Source: Paracidovorax anthurii
GTDB lineage: Bacteria > Pseudomonadota > Gammaproteobacteria > Burkholderiales > Burkholderiaceae_C
Length of the DNA: 64,000 nt
Assembly: GCF_003269065.1 (NCBI RefSeq)
Contig: NZ_QLTA01000025.1
Coordinates: 1 to 64,000, forward strand
Direction: 5' to 3'
This document shows positions 34,327 to 43,416 of this stretch, in pieces. The position numbers and the translations under genes are program-made. Numbering within the stretch: position 1 is the stretch's first letter; every line of letters begins with the position of its first letter. The notes beneath the pieces are model-generated. The model saw only the letters and a list, made by a program, of their open reading frames with translations. It did not search any database and was not told the origin of the DNA.

Positions 34327-35301
34327 TCAATCGACCGTGGCGCCGGACTCGCGCACGGCGACGCCCCAGCGGGCCTGCTCGCTCCGCATGAACTTGCCCA
34401 GGTCGGCGGGCGTGCCGCCGCGCGGCACGCTGCCCTCGTCCTTCAGCCGCGTGACGACCTCCGGGCGGGCCAGCGCGGCATTCATCACCTGGTTGATCCG
34501 CGCGATCACCCCGGGGGGCGTGCCCGCCGGTGCCACGACGGCCTTCCAGTCGTCCGCGACGAACCCCGGATAGCCGGACTCGGAGACGGTGGGCACGTCG
34601 GGCAGGATGTCCAGGCGCTTCTGCGAGGTGACGGCGATGGCCCGCAGCTTGCCGCCCTTCACCAGCGGGATGACCGTGGGCGGCGTGGCGAAGTAGAAGT
34701 CGGTCACGCCGCCCAGCAGGTCGTTGGTCGCCGGGCCCGCGCCCTTGTAGGGCACGTGCATCATGCGGATGCCCGCGCGCCGGGCGAACATTTCGCCGCT
34801 GATGTGGCCGACCGTGCCCGTGCCGGCGGAGGCCATCGTGAGCTGCCGGCCCTGGGACTGGCTCTTGAGGTCGGCCAGGGTCTTCACCGGGGACCCGGCG
34901 CGCACCACGAGGATCACCGGCTGCGATGCCAGCAGGATCACCGGGGAGAAATCCCTGGCCGCGTCGAACGGCATCTTCGTGTAGAGCGTCGGGTTGATGG
35001 CCAGGTTCGCCGTCTGCCCGGTGCCCAGCGTATAGCCGTCCTTCTTCGCCTTCGCCACCGCGTCCAGGCCGATGTTGCCGCCGGCCCCGGGCTTGTTCTC
35101 CACCACGAACGTGATCTTTTCCTTCATCGCCACCTCGTTGGCGATGAGGCGCGAGAGGACGTCCGTGCCCCCGGCCGGCGGGAACGGCACGACGAGCCGG
35201 ATGGGCTGGTCGGGGTACGCGGCCTGGGCCAGCGCACCGCCGCCCACGAACACGAGGCCGAGCGCGAAAGCGCCTCGGGCCAATGCCTTGCGCATCTGCA
35301 T
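34327..35301 (-). CDS. TctC-family tripartite tricarboxylate binding protein (second copy)
   Basis: A 324-residue Bug-type binding protein. A signal peptide (MQMRKALARGAFALGLVFVG...ALAQA) precedes PIRLVVPFPPAGGTDVLSRL, VENKPGAGGNIGLDAVAKAK and HVPYKGAGPATNDLLGGVT, the standard TctC motifs. Divergence from the first copy is considerable, so it is an old paralogue, possibly for a different carboxylate. The start at 35301 has a clear AGGAG six bases upstream; a longer start at 35316 is disfavoured. Cotranscribed with the neighbouring amidohydrolase (19-base gap). Confidence 0.93.
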   Translation of the reverse strand: MQMRKALARGAFALGLVFVGGGALAQAAYPDQPIRLVVPFPPAGGTDVLSRLIANEVAMKEKITFVVENKPGAGGNIGLDAVAKAKKDGYTLGTGQTANLAINPTLYTKMPFDAARDFSPVILLASQPVILVVRAGSPVKTLADLKSQSQGRQLTMASAGTGTVGHISGEMFARRAGIRMMHVPYKGAGPATNDLLGGVTDFYFATPPTVIPLVKGGKLRAIAVTSQKRLDILPDVPTVSESGYPGFVADDWKAVVAPAGTPPGVIARINQVMNAALARPEVVTRLKDEGSVPRGGTPADLGKFMRSEQARWGVAVRESGATVD

Positions 35302-35320
35302 TCTTGTCTCCTTCAATCAG

Positions 35321-36364
35321 TCAGTCGGTGATCCGTGGGGCGGCCGCGCCGCCCGCGAGCCCGTAGACACGGGTGGCCGTCCCCGCGAACAGGGCCTGGC
35401 GCTCGCCAGGGCTCGCGGCGGAGGTCATCGCCTTGAAGGCGTTCCACAGCGTGCGATAGGAATACGAACCCTTGTCCACGGGGAAATTGCTCTCGAACAT
35501 GCACCGGTGCGCGCCGAAGGCTTCGATGCATGTCTCCATCCACGGCCGCCAGGTGTCGGCCAGGTGCCGCGACGAGGGCGGCCGCTCGCCTTCCTCGAAT
35601 CCGAAGCCGTTGATGCGCATGCCCAGGCCGCCCAGCTTCACGAACACGTTGGGCAGTGCCGCAAGCTCCTGCATCGACCGCTTCCAGGCCGCGAAGGCCT
35701 CCGCGCGGCGCGATGCATAGGGGCCGATGCGCACCACCCCGCCGCAGTGGTTGATGACCACGGGCATCCCGGGAAACGATTTCGCCAGATCCAGCAGCTC
35801 CGGCAACTGCGTGAAGAACAGCCAGGCGTCGAACGAGAGCCCGAGCGCCGCGACGTGCGCGACGCCCGCGCGGTACGCGCTGTCCCGCAGCAGGCCCGCC
35901 GGCACGGCCGACAGCGGATTGGTCAGCGCGGGATCGGCATCCCAGGTCGTCAGGTGCCGCACGCCGCGGAACCGGCCCCGGCCGGCTTCGAGGTGCGCCT
36001 CCAGCACGGCCCGGATGCCGTCTCCCAGCCGCAGATCGCCATGGCCCACGATGCCCAGCGCGATCCGCGGCCCCCCCGCGGAGCCCGGCTCCGTGGCGCG
36101 CACCACGAACTCCGTCTCGCCGACCGGCTTCAAGGCCTCGGGCCCGTGCGCGCGATAGCGGGTGAGCGCCTGCATGTACACGGACGCGCGCACGCCATGC
36201 CCGGAGCCGGCATCGGCGGCGTAGTCCTCGGCGAGGTACACCCAGCCCGGCCGGTCGTAGAAGTGGTGGTGCGCATCGACGATCGGCAGCTCGGGCTCCA
36301 GCACCGGCTCCTGCGCCAATGCCAGCCAGTCGTCTCTTACAGGCAGGTAGTTGCTCACGGTCAT
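35321..36364 (-). CDS. Amidohydrolase 2 family (pyrone-dicarboxylate lactonase-like)
   Basis: A 347-residue TIM-barrel hydrolase. PIVDAHHHFYDRPGWVYLAE near residue 28 is the metal-binding D-x-H-x-H motif, GVRHLTTWDAD and FPGMPVVINHCGG are the middle strands, and MFESNFPVDKGSYSY the C-terminal Asp region of the LigI/amidohydrolase-2 group. Known relatives open lactones of pyrone- or muconolactone-type acids. It is the first gene of the minus-strand operon, 219 bases from the divergent IclR gene, and could produce the acid taken up by the CoA-transferase step. Confidence 0.88.
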   Translation of the reverse strand: MTVSNYLPVRDDWLALAQEPVLEPELPIVDAHHHFYDRPGWVYLAEDYAADAGSGHGVRASVYMQALTRYRAHGPEALKPVGETEFVVRATEPGSAGGPRIALGIVGHGDLRLGDGIRAVLEAHLEAGRGRFRGVRHLTTWDADPALTNPLSAVPAGLLRDSAYRAGVAHVAALGLSFDAWLFFTQLPELLDLAKSFPGMPVVINHCGGVVRIGPYASRRAEAFAAWKRSMQELAALPNVFVKLGGLGMRINGFGFEEGERPPSSRHLADTWRPWMETCIEAFGAHRCMFESNFPVDKGSYSYRTLWNAFKAMTSAASPGERQALFAGTATRVYGLAGGAAAPRITD

Positions 36365-36411
36365 GCTCACGGAAATTCGCCGCACCTGGGGGTGCGAGCG
36401 GGGTCTTGTTT

Positions 36412-36448
36412 GTTCTATCTGATAGAACGTAAATTCATCAGACAGAAC
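36412..36448. promoter_or_regulatory. IclR operator (palindrome plus half site)
   Basis: GTTCTATCTGATAGAAC at 36412-36428 is a perfect 17-base palindrome (8-base arms, one central base). A second half site GACAGAAC follows at 36441-36448. It lies in the 219-base gap between the divergent iclR-type gene and the amidohydrolase operon. IclR proteins usually bind such 15-20 base palindromes, so autoregulation and operon control are inferred. Confidence 0.65.
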
Positions 36449-36583
36449 TATAACGATACCCCACCGGGTGCCCGACGGGGTTTTCCCGTACCCCGGAGGC
36501 ATGCCGCCATCGCCCGAAGGGGCCCCCGGGCGCGTGCCACACTCGGCGTTTGCCGCATCCACGCGCCGATCCCCTGGAAATCC

Positions 36584-37366
36584 ATGACTGAACCGGTTGA
36601 CCCCTCCCCCCTGGCCGCCCCGGACACCAGCGGCGTCGCCGTCCTCGACCGCGCGTTCGCGCTCCTGGCCGCCTTCGGGCCGGGCGACGACCGGCTGACC
36701 CTGACGGAGCTCTCGCGCCGCACGGGCCTCTACAAGAGCACCGTCCTGCGGTTGCTGGGCGCGCTGGAGCACGGCGGCTTCATCCGCAAGCTCCAGGATG
36801 GGCAGTACGCCGTCGGGCCCCAGCCGCTGCGGCTGGCCGCGATCTACCAGCGGTCATTCCACGTGGGCCACGTCATCGAGCCGCTGCTCAAGGCGCTGAG
36901 CCAGGCGACGGGCGAGACGGCGTCGTTCTATGTGCGCCACGGGGAGGCGCGCGTCGCGGTGTTCCGCGTGGAGCCTGCCCGTTCGGTCCGGGCCTCCGTG
37001 GCGATCGGCCAGGAATACCCCATCGCGCAGGGGGCTTCCGGGAAGGTGCTGCAGGCCTTCAGTTCCGAGGCTGGAGACTGGGCGCCGGTCAGGGACCGCC
37101 TCTGGGCCGTGTCCTATGGCGAGCGGGAACCCGATACGGCGTCGGCGTCCTCGCCGGTGTTCGCGGTCACCGGCGAGCTGCAGGGCGCCATCGCCCTGTC
37201 GGGCCCGCGGCAGCGCCTGTCGTCGCCCGACACCATGCTCGCCGCCTGCCGCGGCGTTCTGAAGACCGCCGGGGAGGCCACCCGCAGCCTGGGAGGCGAT
37301 GCCGCGCCCTACGAGGCCAGCATCGCCGCGCTGGCGCCGGACCTCTTCAGCGACGCCGCGTCGTAA
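36584..37366 (+). CDS. IclR-family transcriptional regulator
   Basis: A 260-residue regulator. The N-terminal winged helix-turn-helix spans residues ~17-75 (VLDRAFALLAAFG, then LTELSRRTGLYKSTVLRLLG). The GAF-like ligand domain follows (RVEPARSVRASVAIGQEYPI, then AQGASGKVLQAF). It regulates the divergent amidohydrolase-TctC-TctC-CoA-transferase-lyase operon, with the palindrome GTTCTATC-T-GATAGAAC as its likely target. The effector is probably the lactone or carboxylate substrate of that operon. Start chosen at the ATG after TCC. Confidence 0.92.
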   Translation: MTEPVDPSPLAAPDTSGVAVLDRAFALLAAFGPGDDRLTLTELSRRTGLYKSTVLRLLGALEHGGFIRKLQDGQYAVGPQPLRLAAIYQRSFHVGHVIEPLLKALSQATGETASFYVRHGEARVAVFRVEPARSVRASVAIGQEYPIAQGASGKVLQAFSSEAGDWAPVRDRLWAVSYGEREPDTASASSPVFAVTGELQGAIALSGPRQRLSSPDTMLAACRGVLKTAGEATRSLGGDAAPYEASIAALAPDLFSDAAS

Positions 37367-37374
37367 ATACGTTC

Positions 37375-38559
37375 CTAGCCCAGCCGGCCGGCCGCCAGCA
37401 CCACCACCAGCCCGGTGCCCACCACCCCCGCCTGCCAGCGCAGCGCCAGCGTCCACGACGGCACGTGGCGCTCCACGCGGTCGTAGAGCAGCCGGCCGGC
37501 GGCCAGCGACAGCAGCAGCGCCAGGGCCATGCCCAGTGCGTTCACCGCGGGCGAGTCCGGCCAGGCCGTGGCGACCGCCGCGTTCACCAGCAGGCACACG
37601 GGGAAGTGCACGAGGAACACCGAGTACGACATGCGCCCCAGCTGCGCGGGCCACGCGCGCCAAGCCATCCAGCGGGGCGCCGCCGCGCCCGCCATGCCCG
37701 CCTGCGCGGCACCGGCCCGCGCCTCCAGCCAGCGCAGCGCCAGCACCAGCCACAGCGCGGTGCCCCAGGCCACGGCGATGCGCGCGCGGAACTCCAGCGC
37801 CAGCGCCACCGCGCCCCAGGCGCCGATCAGCAGCAGCCAGCCGGCGGCGGCGGCGCTGCCGCGCGGCGCGCGCACGGCCCAGTGGGCCATCATGCCCAGC
37901 CCATAGGCGCCGAAGAAATACACCGCCCAGACGTCCAGGTCCGGGTGGCGGTTCAGCTCCCAGAGCGAGAGCGCGGTGGCGGCCACCACGACAGCGCGGG
38001 CGATCGGCAGGGCCAGCGCCGCGCCCCCGCCCGAGGCGCCGGCCCCCCGGCGCACCGCCGCCAGCAGCAGGGCCGTGAGCGCGAAGAGCTGGAAGTCGAT
38101 GGCCACGTACCAGACACCCGCCGAGAGGGCCGATTCGCCCACGATGTCCTGCAGCATGAGCGCGTTGGCCACGAGCTGCGACAGGCTCGGGCCGCCGGGC
38201 ACGGACGGGTGGTCCAGCCAGGGCCGCACGGCGGCGGCGGCCAGCACGGCCAGCACCAGCGCCACGGCATAGGGCACGGCCAGCCGCACGAAGCGCCGGC
38301 CGATCTCCGGCCCCGTGCCCCCCCAGCGCGCACTGCCCTGGGCCGCGAACCGCGCCGCCGCCAGGAAGCCGCCCAGCACCAGGAAGACCTGCACGGCCAT
38401 GCGGCCGTACTCGTACAGCCACGCGATGAGCCCCGGCATCAGCGGCTGGGCGATGTCGGACATGGGACCGTAGAAGGCCAGGTGGTGGGCCACGATGGTG
38501 GCGCAGGCCACCCCCTTCACCGAATCGATCAGGGTGCTGCGGGAGGTCGAGGAAGGCAT
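37375..38559 (-). CDS. Acyltransferase 3 (OafA-type) membrane protein
   Basis: A 394-residue polytopic membrane protein of the Acyl_transf_3 family. The N-terminus IDSVKGVACATIVAHHLAFY holds the conserved helix with catalytic-type histidines, GRMAVQVFLVLGGFLAAARF the second helix, and GVWYVAIDFQLFALTALLLA the mid segment. It ends with GRMSYSVFLVHFPVCLL, the late-helix motif of the family, and about ten membrane helices overall. These enzymes O-acylate extracytoplasmic polysaccharide, peptidoglycan or lipid. Its 3' end meets the convergent IclR gene with eight bases between them. Confidence 0.87.
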   Translation of the reverse strand: MPSSTSRSTLIDSVKGVACATIVAHHLAFYGPMSDIAQPLMPGLIAWLYEYGRMAVQVFLVLGGFLAAARFAAQGSARWGGTGPEIGRRFVRLAVPYAVALVLAVLAAAAVRPWLDHPSVPGGPSLSQLVANALMLQDIVGESALSAGVWYVAIDFQLFALTALLLAAVRRGAGASGGGAALALPIARAVVVAATALSLWELNRHPDLDVWAVYFFGAYGLGMMAHWAVRAPRGSAAAAGWLLLIGAWGAVALALEFRARIAVAWGTALWLVLALRWLEARAGAAQAGMAGAAAPRWMAWRAWPAQLGRMSYSVFLVHFPVCLLVNAAVATAWPDSPAVNALGMALALLLSLAAGRLLYDRVERHVPSWTLALRWQAGVVGTGLVVVLAAGRLG

Positions 38560-38705
38560 GCGGAAAAAGCCCGCCACGGAATGCGCGCGGGCTGGAGGAA
38601 CCGGCAGGGAATGAAAACGGGTGGGTTGGCGGGCGGGCCGGGCCGGCGCGGGCCGCACGCGCCGGACCCCGGCGGGGCCAGGGCCGCCATTGTGCCCCAA
38701 GCCGC

Positions 38706-38722
38706 GCTATGAATCGGATAGC
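38706..38722. repeat. GCTAY-N7-RTAGC mini-repeat
   Basis: GCTATGAATCGGATAGC, a 17-base inverted repeat in the 174-base gap between the acyltransferase and nitronate monooxygenase genes. Similar 17-mers occur at 39781, 49149 and 51341 and at both ends of the palindrome at 16976-17762, but this copy lacks the T-rich centre. The rest of the gap holds nothing recognisable. Confidence 0.4.
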
Positions 38723-38733
38723 GGCCCGCGGAC

Positions 38734-39690
38734 TCAGCCCGGCGAGAGGCGGGCGCGCGCAGCCTCGTACTCGCGGCGCAGCCGGGCCACCAGCTCGGCC
38801 GCGCCGGCCACCTCGGTGACCGCGCCGATGCCCTGGCCGCAGCCCCAGATGTCCTTCCAGGCCTTCTTGGCATCGCCGCCAAAGTTCATCTTGCTGGGGT
38901 CGGAGACGGGCAGGTTGTCGGGGTCGAGCCCGGCCGCGCGGATCGAGGGCGCGAGGTAGTTGCCGTGCACGCCGGTGAAGAGGTTGCTGTAGACGATGTC
39001 GTCGGAGTCGCCATCGACGATGGCCTGCTTGTAGGCATCGTGGGCGCGCGCCTCGTGCGTGGCGATGAAGGCCGAACCGATGTAGGCGAAGTCGGCCCCC
39101 ATGGCCTGCGCGGCCAGCACCGCCCCGCCCGAGGCGATGGCGCCCGAGAGCGCCAGCGGGCCGTCGAACCACTGGCGGATTTCCTGGATCAGCGCGAACG
39201 GGCTCTTCACGCCCGCATGGCCGCCCGCGCCCGCCGCCACGGCGATCAGGCCGTCGGCGCCCTTCTCGATGGCCTTGCGGGCGAATCGGTTGTTGATGAT
39301 GTCGTGCAGCACCACGCCGCCCCAGCCGTGCACGGCCTGGTTCACGTCCTCGCGCGCGCCCAGGCTGGTGATGACGATGGGCACCTTGAACCTGGCGCAG
39401 ACCTGCATGTCGTGCTCCAGCCGGTCGTTGCTCTTGTGCACGATCTGGTTGATGGCGAAGGGCGCCGAGGGCGACTCGGGGTGCGCGCGGTCCCAGGCGG
39501 CGAGCGTCTCGGTGATCTCGGCGAGCCAGTCTTCGAGCTGCTCGGCCGGGCGGGCGTTGAGCGCGGGCATCGAACCGACGATGCCGGCCTGGCACTGCGC
39601 GATCACCAGCTTCGGGTTGCTGATGATGAAGAGCGGCGAGCCGATGACGGGCAGGGAGAGTTTCTGGAGCGCGGGCGGCAGGGTTCGCAT
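38734..39690 (-). CDS. Nitronate monooxygenase (2-nitropropane dioxygenase family)
   Basis: A 318-residue FMN-dependent TIM-barrel enzyme. PVIGSPLFIISNPKLVIAQC is the N-terminal FMN site, IVITSLGAREDVNQAVHGWG lies in the middle, GADGLIAVAAGAGGHAG is the diagnostic AGGHxG phosphate loop, and PLALSGAIASGGAVLAAQAM with GADFAYIGSAFIATHEA the second FMN segment. It oxidises toxic nitronates such as propionate 3-nitronate, or acts as an NADH-dependent reductase of quinones. It appears to be a single gene with a short promoter gap upstream that contains a mini-repeat. Confidence 0.92.
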   Translation of the reverse strand: MRTLPPALQKLSLPVIGSPLFIISNPKLVIAQCQAGIVGSMPALNARPAEQLEDWLAEITETLAAWDRAHPESPSAPFAINQIVHKSNDRLEHDMQVCARFKVPIVITSLGAREDVNQAVHGWGGVVLHDIINNRFARKAIEKGADGLIAVAAGAGGHAGVKSPFALIQEIRQWFDGPLALSGAIASGGAVLAAQAMGADFAYIGSAFIATHEARAHDAYKQAIVDGDSDDIVYSNLFTGVHGNYLAPSIRAAGLDPDNLPVSDPSKMNFGGDAKKAWKDIWGCGQGIGAVTEVAGAAELVARLRREYEAARARLSPG

Positions 39691-39780
39691 GGGGTGGGTC
39701 TCCTGGGGGGCTGAATCCGGGGCGCCGCACGGGTTTCCAGGCCCGGCGGGCACCATGTCGGCGTATTTGCTACGAAGTTT

Positions 39781-39797
39781 GCTACGTTTTCAATAGC
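39781..39797. repeat. GCTAY-N7-RTAGC mini-repeat
   Basis: GCTACGTTTTCAATAGC lies between the nitronate monooxygenase start and the acyl-CoA dehydrogenase stop. A partial copy (TTTGCTACGAAG) begins at 39766. Arms are GCTA and TAGC around a T-rich centre, as in the copies at 49149 and 51341. Confidence 0.45.
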
Positions 39798-39800
39798 GCA

Positions 39801-41594
39801 TCAGAAGGCTTCAGGCGCCAGCGCGGTCACGCTGGCGGCGCCCTCGACGATGGCGTCGCGCTGGGCGCGCGCGCGCACCAGGATGTGCTCGGCATAGAAG
39901 CGGGCCGTGGCGACCTTGGCCTCCAGGAAGGCGGCATCGCCCTGCCCCCGGGCCTGCAGCGCCTGGGCAGCCAGCAGCGCGCGCCCCATCTGCCAGCCGG
40001 CCGCGAGGTTGCCGGCCAGCATCAGGTATGGCACGCTGCCGGCGAAGGCGGCGTTGGGGTCGGCCTTGGCGCTGCCGGCGATGAAGCGCGCCGCATCCGC
40101 GAAGGCCTCGCGCGCCTCGCCCAGGCGCCGCGCCACCGACTGCGCGGCGGGCGTGCCGCTGGCGCGCAGCTCGGCCTCGGTCTGCTTCACCCGGGCGGCC
40201 ACGCCCAGGGCCAGCGCCGCGCCGTCGCGCGCGGTCTTGCGGCCCACGAGGTCGTTGGCCTGGATGGCGGTGGTGCCCTCGTAGATGGGCAGGATGCGCG
40301 CATCGCGGTAGTGCTGCGCCGCGCCCGTCTCTTCGATGAAGCCCATGCCGCCGTGCACCTGCACGCCCAGGCTGGTCACCTCCAGGCTCATCTCGGTGCT
40401 GTAGCCCTTCACGAGCGGCACCATGAATTCGTAGAACGCCTGGTTGTCCTTGCGCACCGCCGCGTCGGGGTGGTGGTGCGCGGCGTCGTAGGCGGCGGCG
40501 GCCACGCTCGCCATGGCGCGGCAGCCCTCGGTGAGCGCGCGCATGGTCATGAGCATGCGGCGCACGTCGGGGTGGTGGATGATGGGCGCGCTGCCGGGCA
40601 GGCTGCCGTCCACCGGGCGGCTCTGCACGCGGTCGCGCGCGTACCGCACGGCCTGCTGGTAGGCGCGCTCGGCCACGCCGATGCCCTGCAGGCCCACGGC
40701 GTAGCGCGCGGCGTTCATCATGATGAACATGTATTCCAGGCCGCGGTTCTCCTCGCCCACGAGGTAGCCCACGGCGCCGCCCGCGTCGCCGAACTGCAGC
40801 ACCGCCGTGGGGCTGGCCTTGATGCCGAGCTTGTGCTCGATGGAGACGCACTGCACGTCGTTGCGCGCGCCCAGCGAGCCATCGCCGTTCACCAGGAACT
40901 TCGGCACCACGAACAGGCTGATGCCCTTCACGCCCTCGGGCGCGCCGGCCACGCGGGCGAGCACCAGGTGCACGATGTTCTCCGCCATGTCGTGCTCGCC
41001 GTAGGTGATGAAGATCTTGGTGCCGAAGACCTTGTAGCTGCCGTCCCCCTGCGGCTCGGCGCGCGTGCGCACCAGGGCCAGGTCGGAGCCGGCCTGCGGC
41101 TCGGTGAGGTTCATCGTGCCGGTCCATTGGCCGGAGACGAGCTTTTCCAGGTAGGTGGCGCGGAGCTGATCGCTGCCCGCCGTGAGCAGCGCCTCGATGG
41201 CGCCGTCGGTGAGCAGCGGGCACAGCGCGAAGCTCAGGTTGGCGCTGTTGAGCATCTCCGCGCAGGCCGCGCCGATGGTCTTGGGCAGGCCCTGGCCGCC
41301 GAAATCCACCGGGTGCTGCAGGCCCTGCCAGCCGCCCTCGGCGAACTGGCGGAACGCGTCCTTGAAGCCCGGCGTGGTGGTGACCCGGCCGTCCTTCCAC
41401 GCCGAGGGATCGCGGTCACCCGCCACGTTGAGCGGCGCCACCACGCCTTCGTTGAAGCGCGCGCATTCCTCCAGCACCGCCTGCGCCGTGTCGAGGCCGG
41501 CGTCCTCGAAGCCCGGCAGCGCGGCGACCTCGGCGAGGTTCGCGAGGTGCTCGATGGCGAACAGCATGTCCTTGACGGGGGCGGTGTAGCTCAT
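39801..41594 (-). CDS. Acyl-CoA dehydrogenase (FadE-type, with C-terminal extension)
   Basis: A 597-residue acyl-CoA dehydrogenase of the long bacterial type (about 200 residues more than mammalian forms). GQWTGTMNLTEPQAGSDLAL is the flavin-contact segment, KVFGTKIFITYGEHDM the substrate strand, ENRGLEYMFIMMNAARYAVG helix G, and LGVQVHGGMGFIEE with QHYRDARILPIYEGTT the C-terminal FAD/catalytic portion. It performs the first oxidation in fatty-acid beta-oxidation and hands electrons to ETF. The etfBA genes lie immediately upstream but are separated from it by a terminator, so it has its own promoter in the 127-base gap. Confidence 0.93.
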   Translation of the reverse strand: MSYTAPVKDMLFAIEHLANLAEVAALPGFEDAGLDTAQAVLEECARFNEGVVAPLNVAGDRDPSAWKDGRVTTTPGFKDAFRQFAEGGWQGLQHPVDFGGQGLPKTIGAACAEMLNSANLSFALCPLLTDGAIEALLTAGSDQLRATYLEKLVSGQWTGTMNLTEPQAGSDLALVRTRAEPQGDGSYKVFGTKIFITYGEHDMAENIVHLVLARVAGAPEGVKGISLFVVPKFLVNGDGSLGARNDVQCVSIEHKLGIKASPTAVLQFGDAGGAVGYLVGEENRGLEYMFIMMNAARYAVGLQGIGVAERAYQQAVRYARDRVQSRPVDGSLPGSAPIIHHPDVRRMLMTMRALTEGCRAMASVAAAAYDAAHHHPDAAVRKDNQAFYEFMVPLVKGYSTEMSLEVTSLGVQVHGGMGFIEETGAAQHYRDARILPIYEGTTAIQANDLVGRKTARDGAALALGVAARVKQTEAELRASGTPAAQSVARRLGEAREAFADAARFIAGSAKADPNAAFAGSVPYLMLAGNLAAGWQMGRALLAAQALQARGQGDAAFLEAKVATARFYAEHILVRARAQRDAIVEGAASVTALAPEAF

Positions 41595-41645
41595 GGGAAT
41601 GTCTCCGGAATCGATGGAAAGGGCCTCGGATCGGACGGGCCGGGC

Positions 41646-41673
41646 AAAAAAAAGGGCACCGCGCGCGATGCCC
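41646..41673 (-). terminator. Rho-independent terminator after etfA
   Basis: On the minus strand, GGGCATC and GGTGCCC form a seven-base stem (one G-U pair) around a six-base GC loop and are followed by eight T. It lies about 50 bases after the etfA stop and ends the etfBA transcript before the acyl-CoA dehydrogenase gene. Confidence 0.85.
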
Positions 41674-41721
41674 TCGTGGAGGCTCTGCCGGCACCCCGCG
41701 GCGCCGGCGCGGCCGCTGGGG

Positions 41722-42654
41722 TCAGAGGGCCTTGACCAGCTCGGGAACGGCCGTGAACAGGTCCGCCTCCAGGCCGTAGTCGGCCACGCTGAAGATCGGC
41801 GCCTCGGCGTCCTTGTTGATCGCCACGATGACCTTGGAGTCCTTCATGCCGGCCAGGTGCTGGATGGCGCCCGAGATGCCGGCGGCGATGTAGAGCTGCG
41901 GCGCCACGATCTTGCCGGTCTGGCCCACCTGCAGGTCGTTGGGCGCGTAGCCCGCGTCCACCGCCGCGCGCGAAGCGCCGATGGCGGCGCCCAGCTTGTC
42001 CGCCAGCGGGGTCATGACCTCGTTGAACTTCTCGGCGCTGCCCAGGGCGCGGCCGCCCGAGACGATGATCTTGGCGGCCGTCAGCTCGGGGCGGTCGCTC
42101 TTGGTGACCTCGCGGCCCACGAAGCGGCTCTTGCCCGAATCGGCGGCGGCATCCACGGTTTCCACCGCGGCGGAACCGCCCGTGGCGGGCGCGGCGTCGA
42201 AGCCGGTGGTGCGCACGGTGATCACCTTGGTGGCGTCGGCGCTCTGCACGGTGGCGATGGCGTTGCCGGCATAGATCGGGCGCTCGAAGGTGTCGGGGCT
42301 GTCCACCTTGGTGATGTCGCTGATCTGCGCCACATCGAGCCTGGCGGCCACGCGCGGGGCGACGTTCTTGCCGCTGGCGGTGGCGGGGAAGAGGATGTGG
42401 CTGTAGCTGCCGGCCAGGGCCAACACCTGCGCGGCCACGTTCTCGGCCAGGCCTTCGGCCAGGCTCGCGCCGTCGGCGTGGATCACCTTGGCCACGCCCG
42501 CGATCTGCGCGGCGACCTGGGCGGCCCCGGCGGCGTTCTGGCCGGCCACCAGCACATGGACATCACCGCCGCAGGCCTTGGCGGCCGTGACGGCGTTGAG
42601 CGTGGCGGGCTTGATCGAAGCGTTGTCGTGTTCAGCGATGACGAGTGCGGTCAT
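41722..42654 (-). CDS. etfA: Electron transfer flavoprotein alpha subunit
   Basis: A 310-residue ETF alpha subunit. The N-terminal domain has [20 protein letters not shown], and the C-terminal FAD-binding domain has [14 protein letters not shown] (here [15 protein letters not shown]), [20 protein letters not shown] and [20 protein letters not shown], closing with [14 protein letters not shown]. It carries the FAD that accepts electrons from acyl-CoA dehydrogenases and passes them to ETF:quinone oxidoreductase. It starts 12 bases after etfB, in the usual etfB-etfA order, and is followed by a terminator. Confidence 0.97.
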   Translation of the reverse strand: MTALVIAEHDNASIKPATLNAVTAAKACGGDVHVLVAGQNAAGAAQVAAQIAGVAKVIHADGASLAEGLAENVAAQVLALAGSYSHILFPATASGKNVAPRVAARLDVAQISDITKVDSPDTFERPIYAGNAIATVQSADATKVITVRTTGFDAAPATGGSAAVETVDAAADSGKSRFVGREVTKSDRPELTAAKIIVSGGRALGSAEKFNEVMTPLADKLGAAIGASRAAVDAGYAPNDLQVGQTGKIVAPQLYIAAGISGAIQHLAGMKDSKVIVAINKDAEAPIFSVADYGLEADLFTAVPELVKAL

Positions 42655-42666
42655 TCGTTCTTCTCC

Positions 42667-43416
42667 TTAAATCACTTTGGCTTCGTTCTTGAGCTTGTCG
42701 ACCAAGGCGGCCACGTCGGGCACCTTCACGCCGGCGCCGCGCTTCGGGGGCTCGGTGACCTTGAGGGTCTTGAGGCGCGGCTTCGCATCCACGCCCAGGT
42801 CCTCGGGCTTGAAGGTGTCGAGCTGCTTCTTCTTGGCCTTCATGATGTTGGGCAGCGTGACGTAGCGCGGCTCGTTCAGGCGCAGGTCGGTGGTCACCAC
42901 CGCGGGCAGCGTGAGGGCGATGGTCTCCAGGCCGCCATCGACCTCGCGGGTCACGGTCACCGCATCGCCGCTCAGCTCGACCTTGGAGGCGAAGGTCGCC
43001 TGGGGCAGGTCGGCCAGCGCGGCCAGCATCTGGCCGGTCTGGTTGGCGTCGTCGTCGATGGCCTGCTTGCCCAGGATCACGAGCTGGGGCTGCTCCTTGT
43101 CCACGAGGGCCTTGAGGATCTTGGCCACGGCCAGGGGCTGAAGCTCTTCGGCGGTTTCCACCAGGATCGCGCGGTCGGCGCCGATGGCCATGGCGGTGCG
43201 CAGCGTTTCCTGGCATTGCGCCACGCCGCACGAGACCGCGATCACCTCGGTGACCACGCCCTTTTCCTTCAGCCGCACGGCTTCCTCCACGGCGATCTCG
43301 TCAAACGGGTTCATGCTCATCTTCACGTTGGCGATGTCCACACCCGTGTGGTCCGACTTCACGCGGACCTTCACGTTGTAGTCCACCACGCGCTTGACGG
43401 GGACCAAGACCTTCAT
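42667..43416 (-). CDS. etfB: Electron transfer flavoprotein beta subunit
   Basis: A 249-residue ETF beta subunit. [20 protein letters not shown] is the start, [20 protein letters not shown] the conserved segment, and [20 protein letters not shown] the AMP-binding region with the signature of the family. The interface loop that binds acyl-CoA dehydrogenases is around [14 protein letters not shown]. It is the first gene of the etfBA operon. The 157-base gap upstream contains a GTAACGTAAC direct repeat, presumably inside or next to the promoter, and nothing else recognisable. Confidence 0.97.
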   Translation of the reverse strand: MKVLVPVKRVVDYNVKVRVKSDHTGVDIANVKMSMNPFDEIAVEEAVRLKEKGVVTEVIAVSCGVAQCQETLRTAMAIGADRAILVETAEELQPLAVAKILKALVDKEQPQLVILGKQAIDDDANQTGQMLAALADLPQATFASKVELSGDAVTVTREVDGGLETIALTLPAVVTTDLRLNEPRYVTLPNIMKAKKKQLDTFKPEDLGVDAKPRLKTLKVTEPPKRGAGVKVPDVAALVDKLKNEAKVI

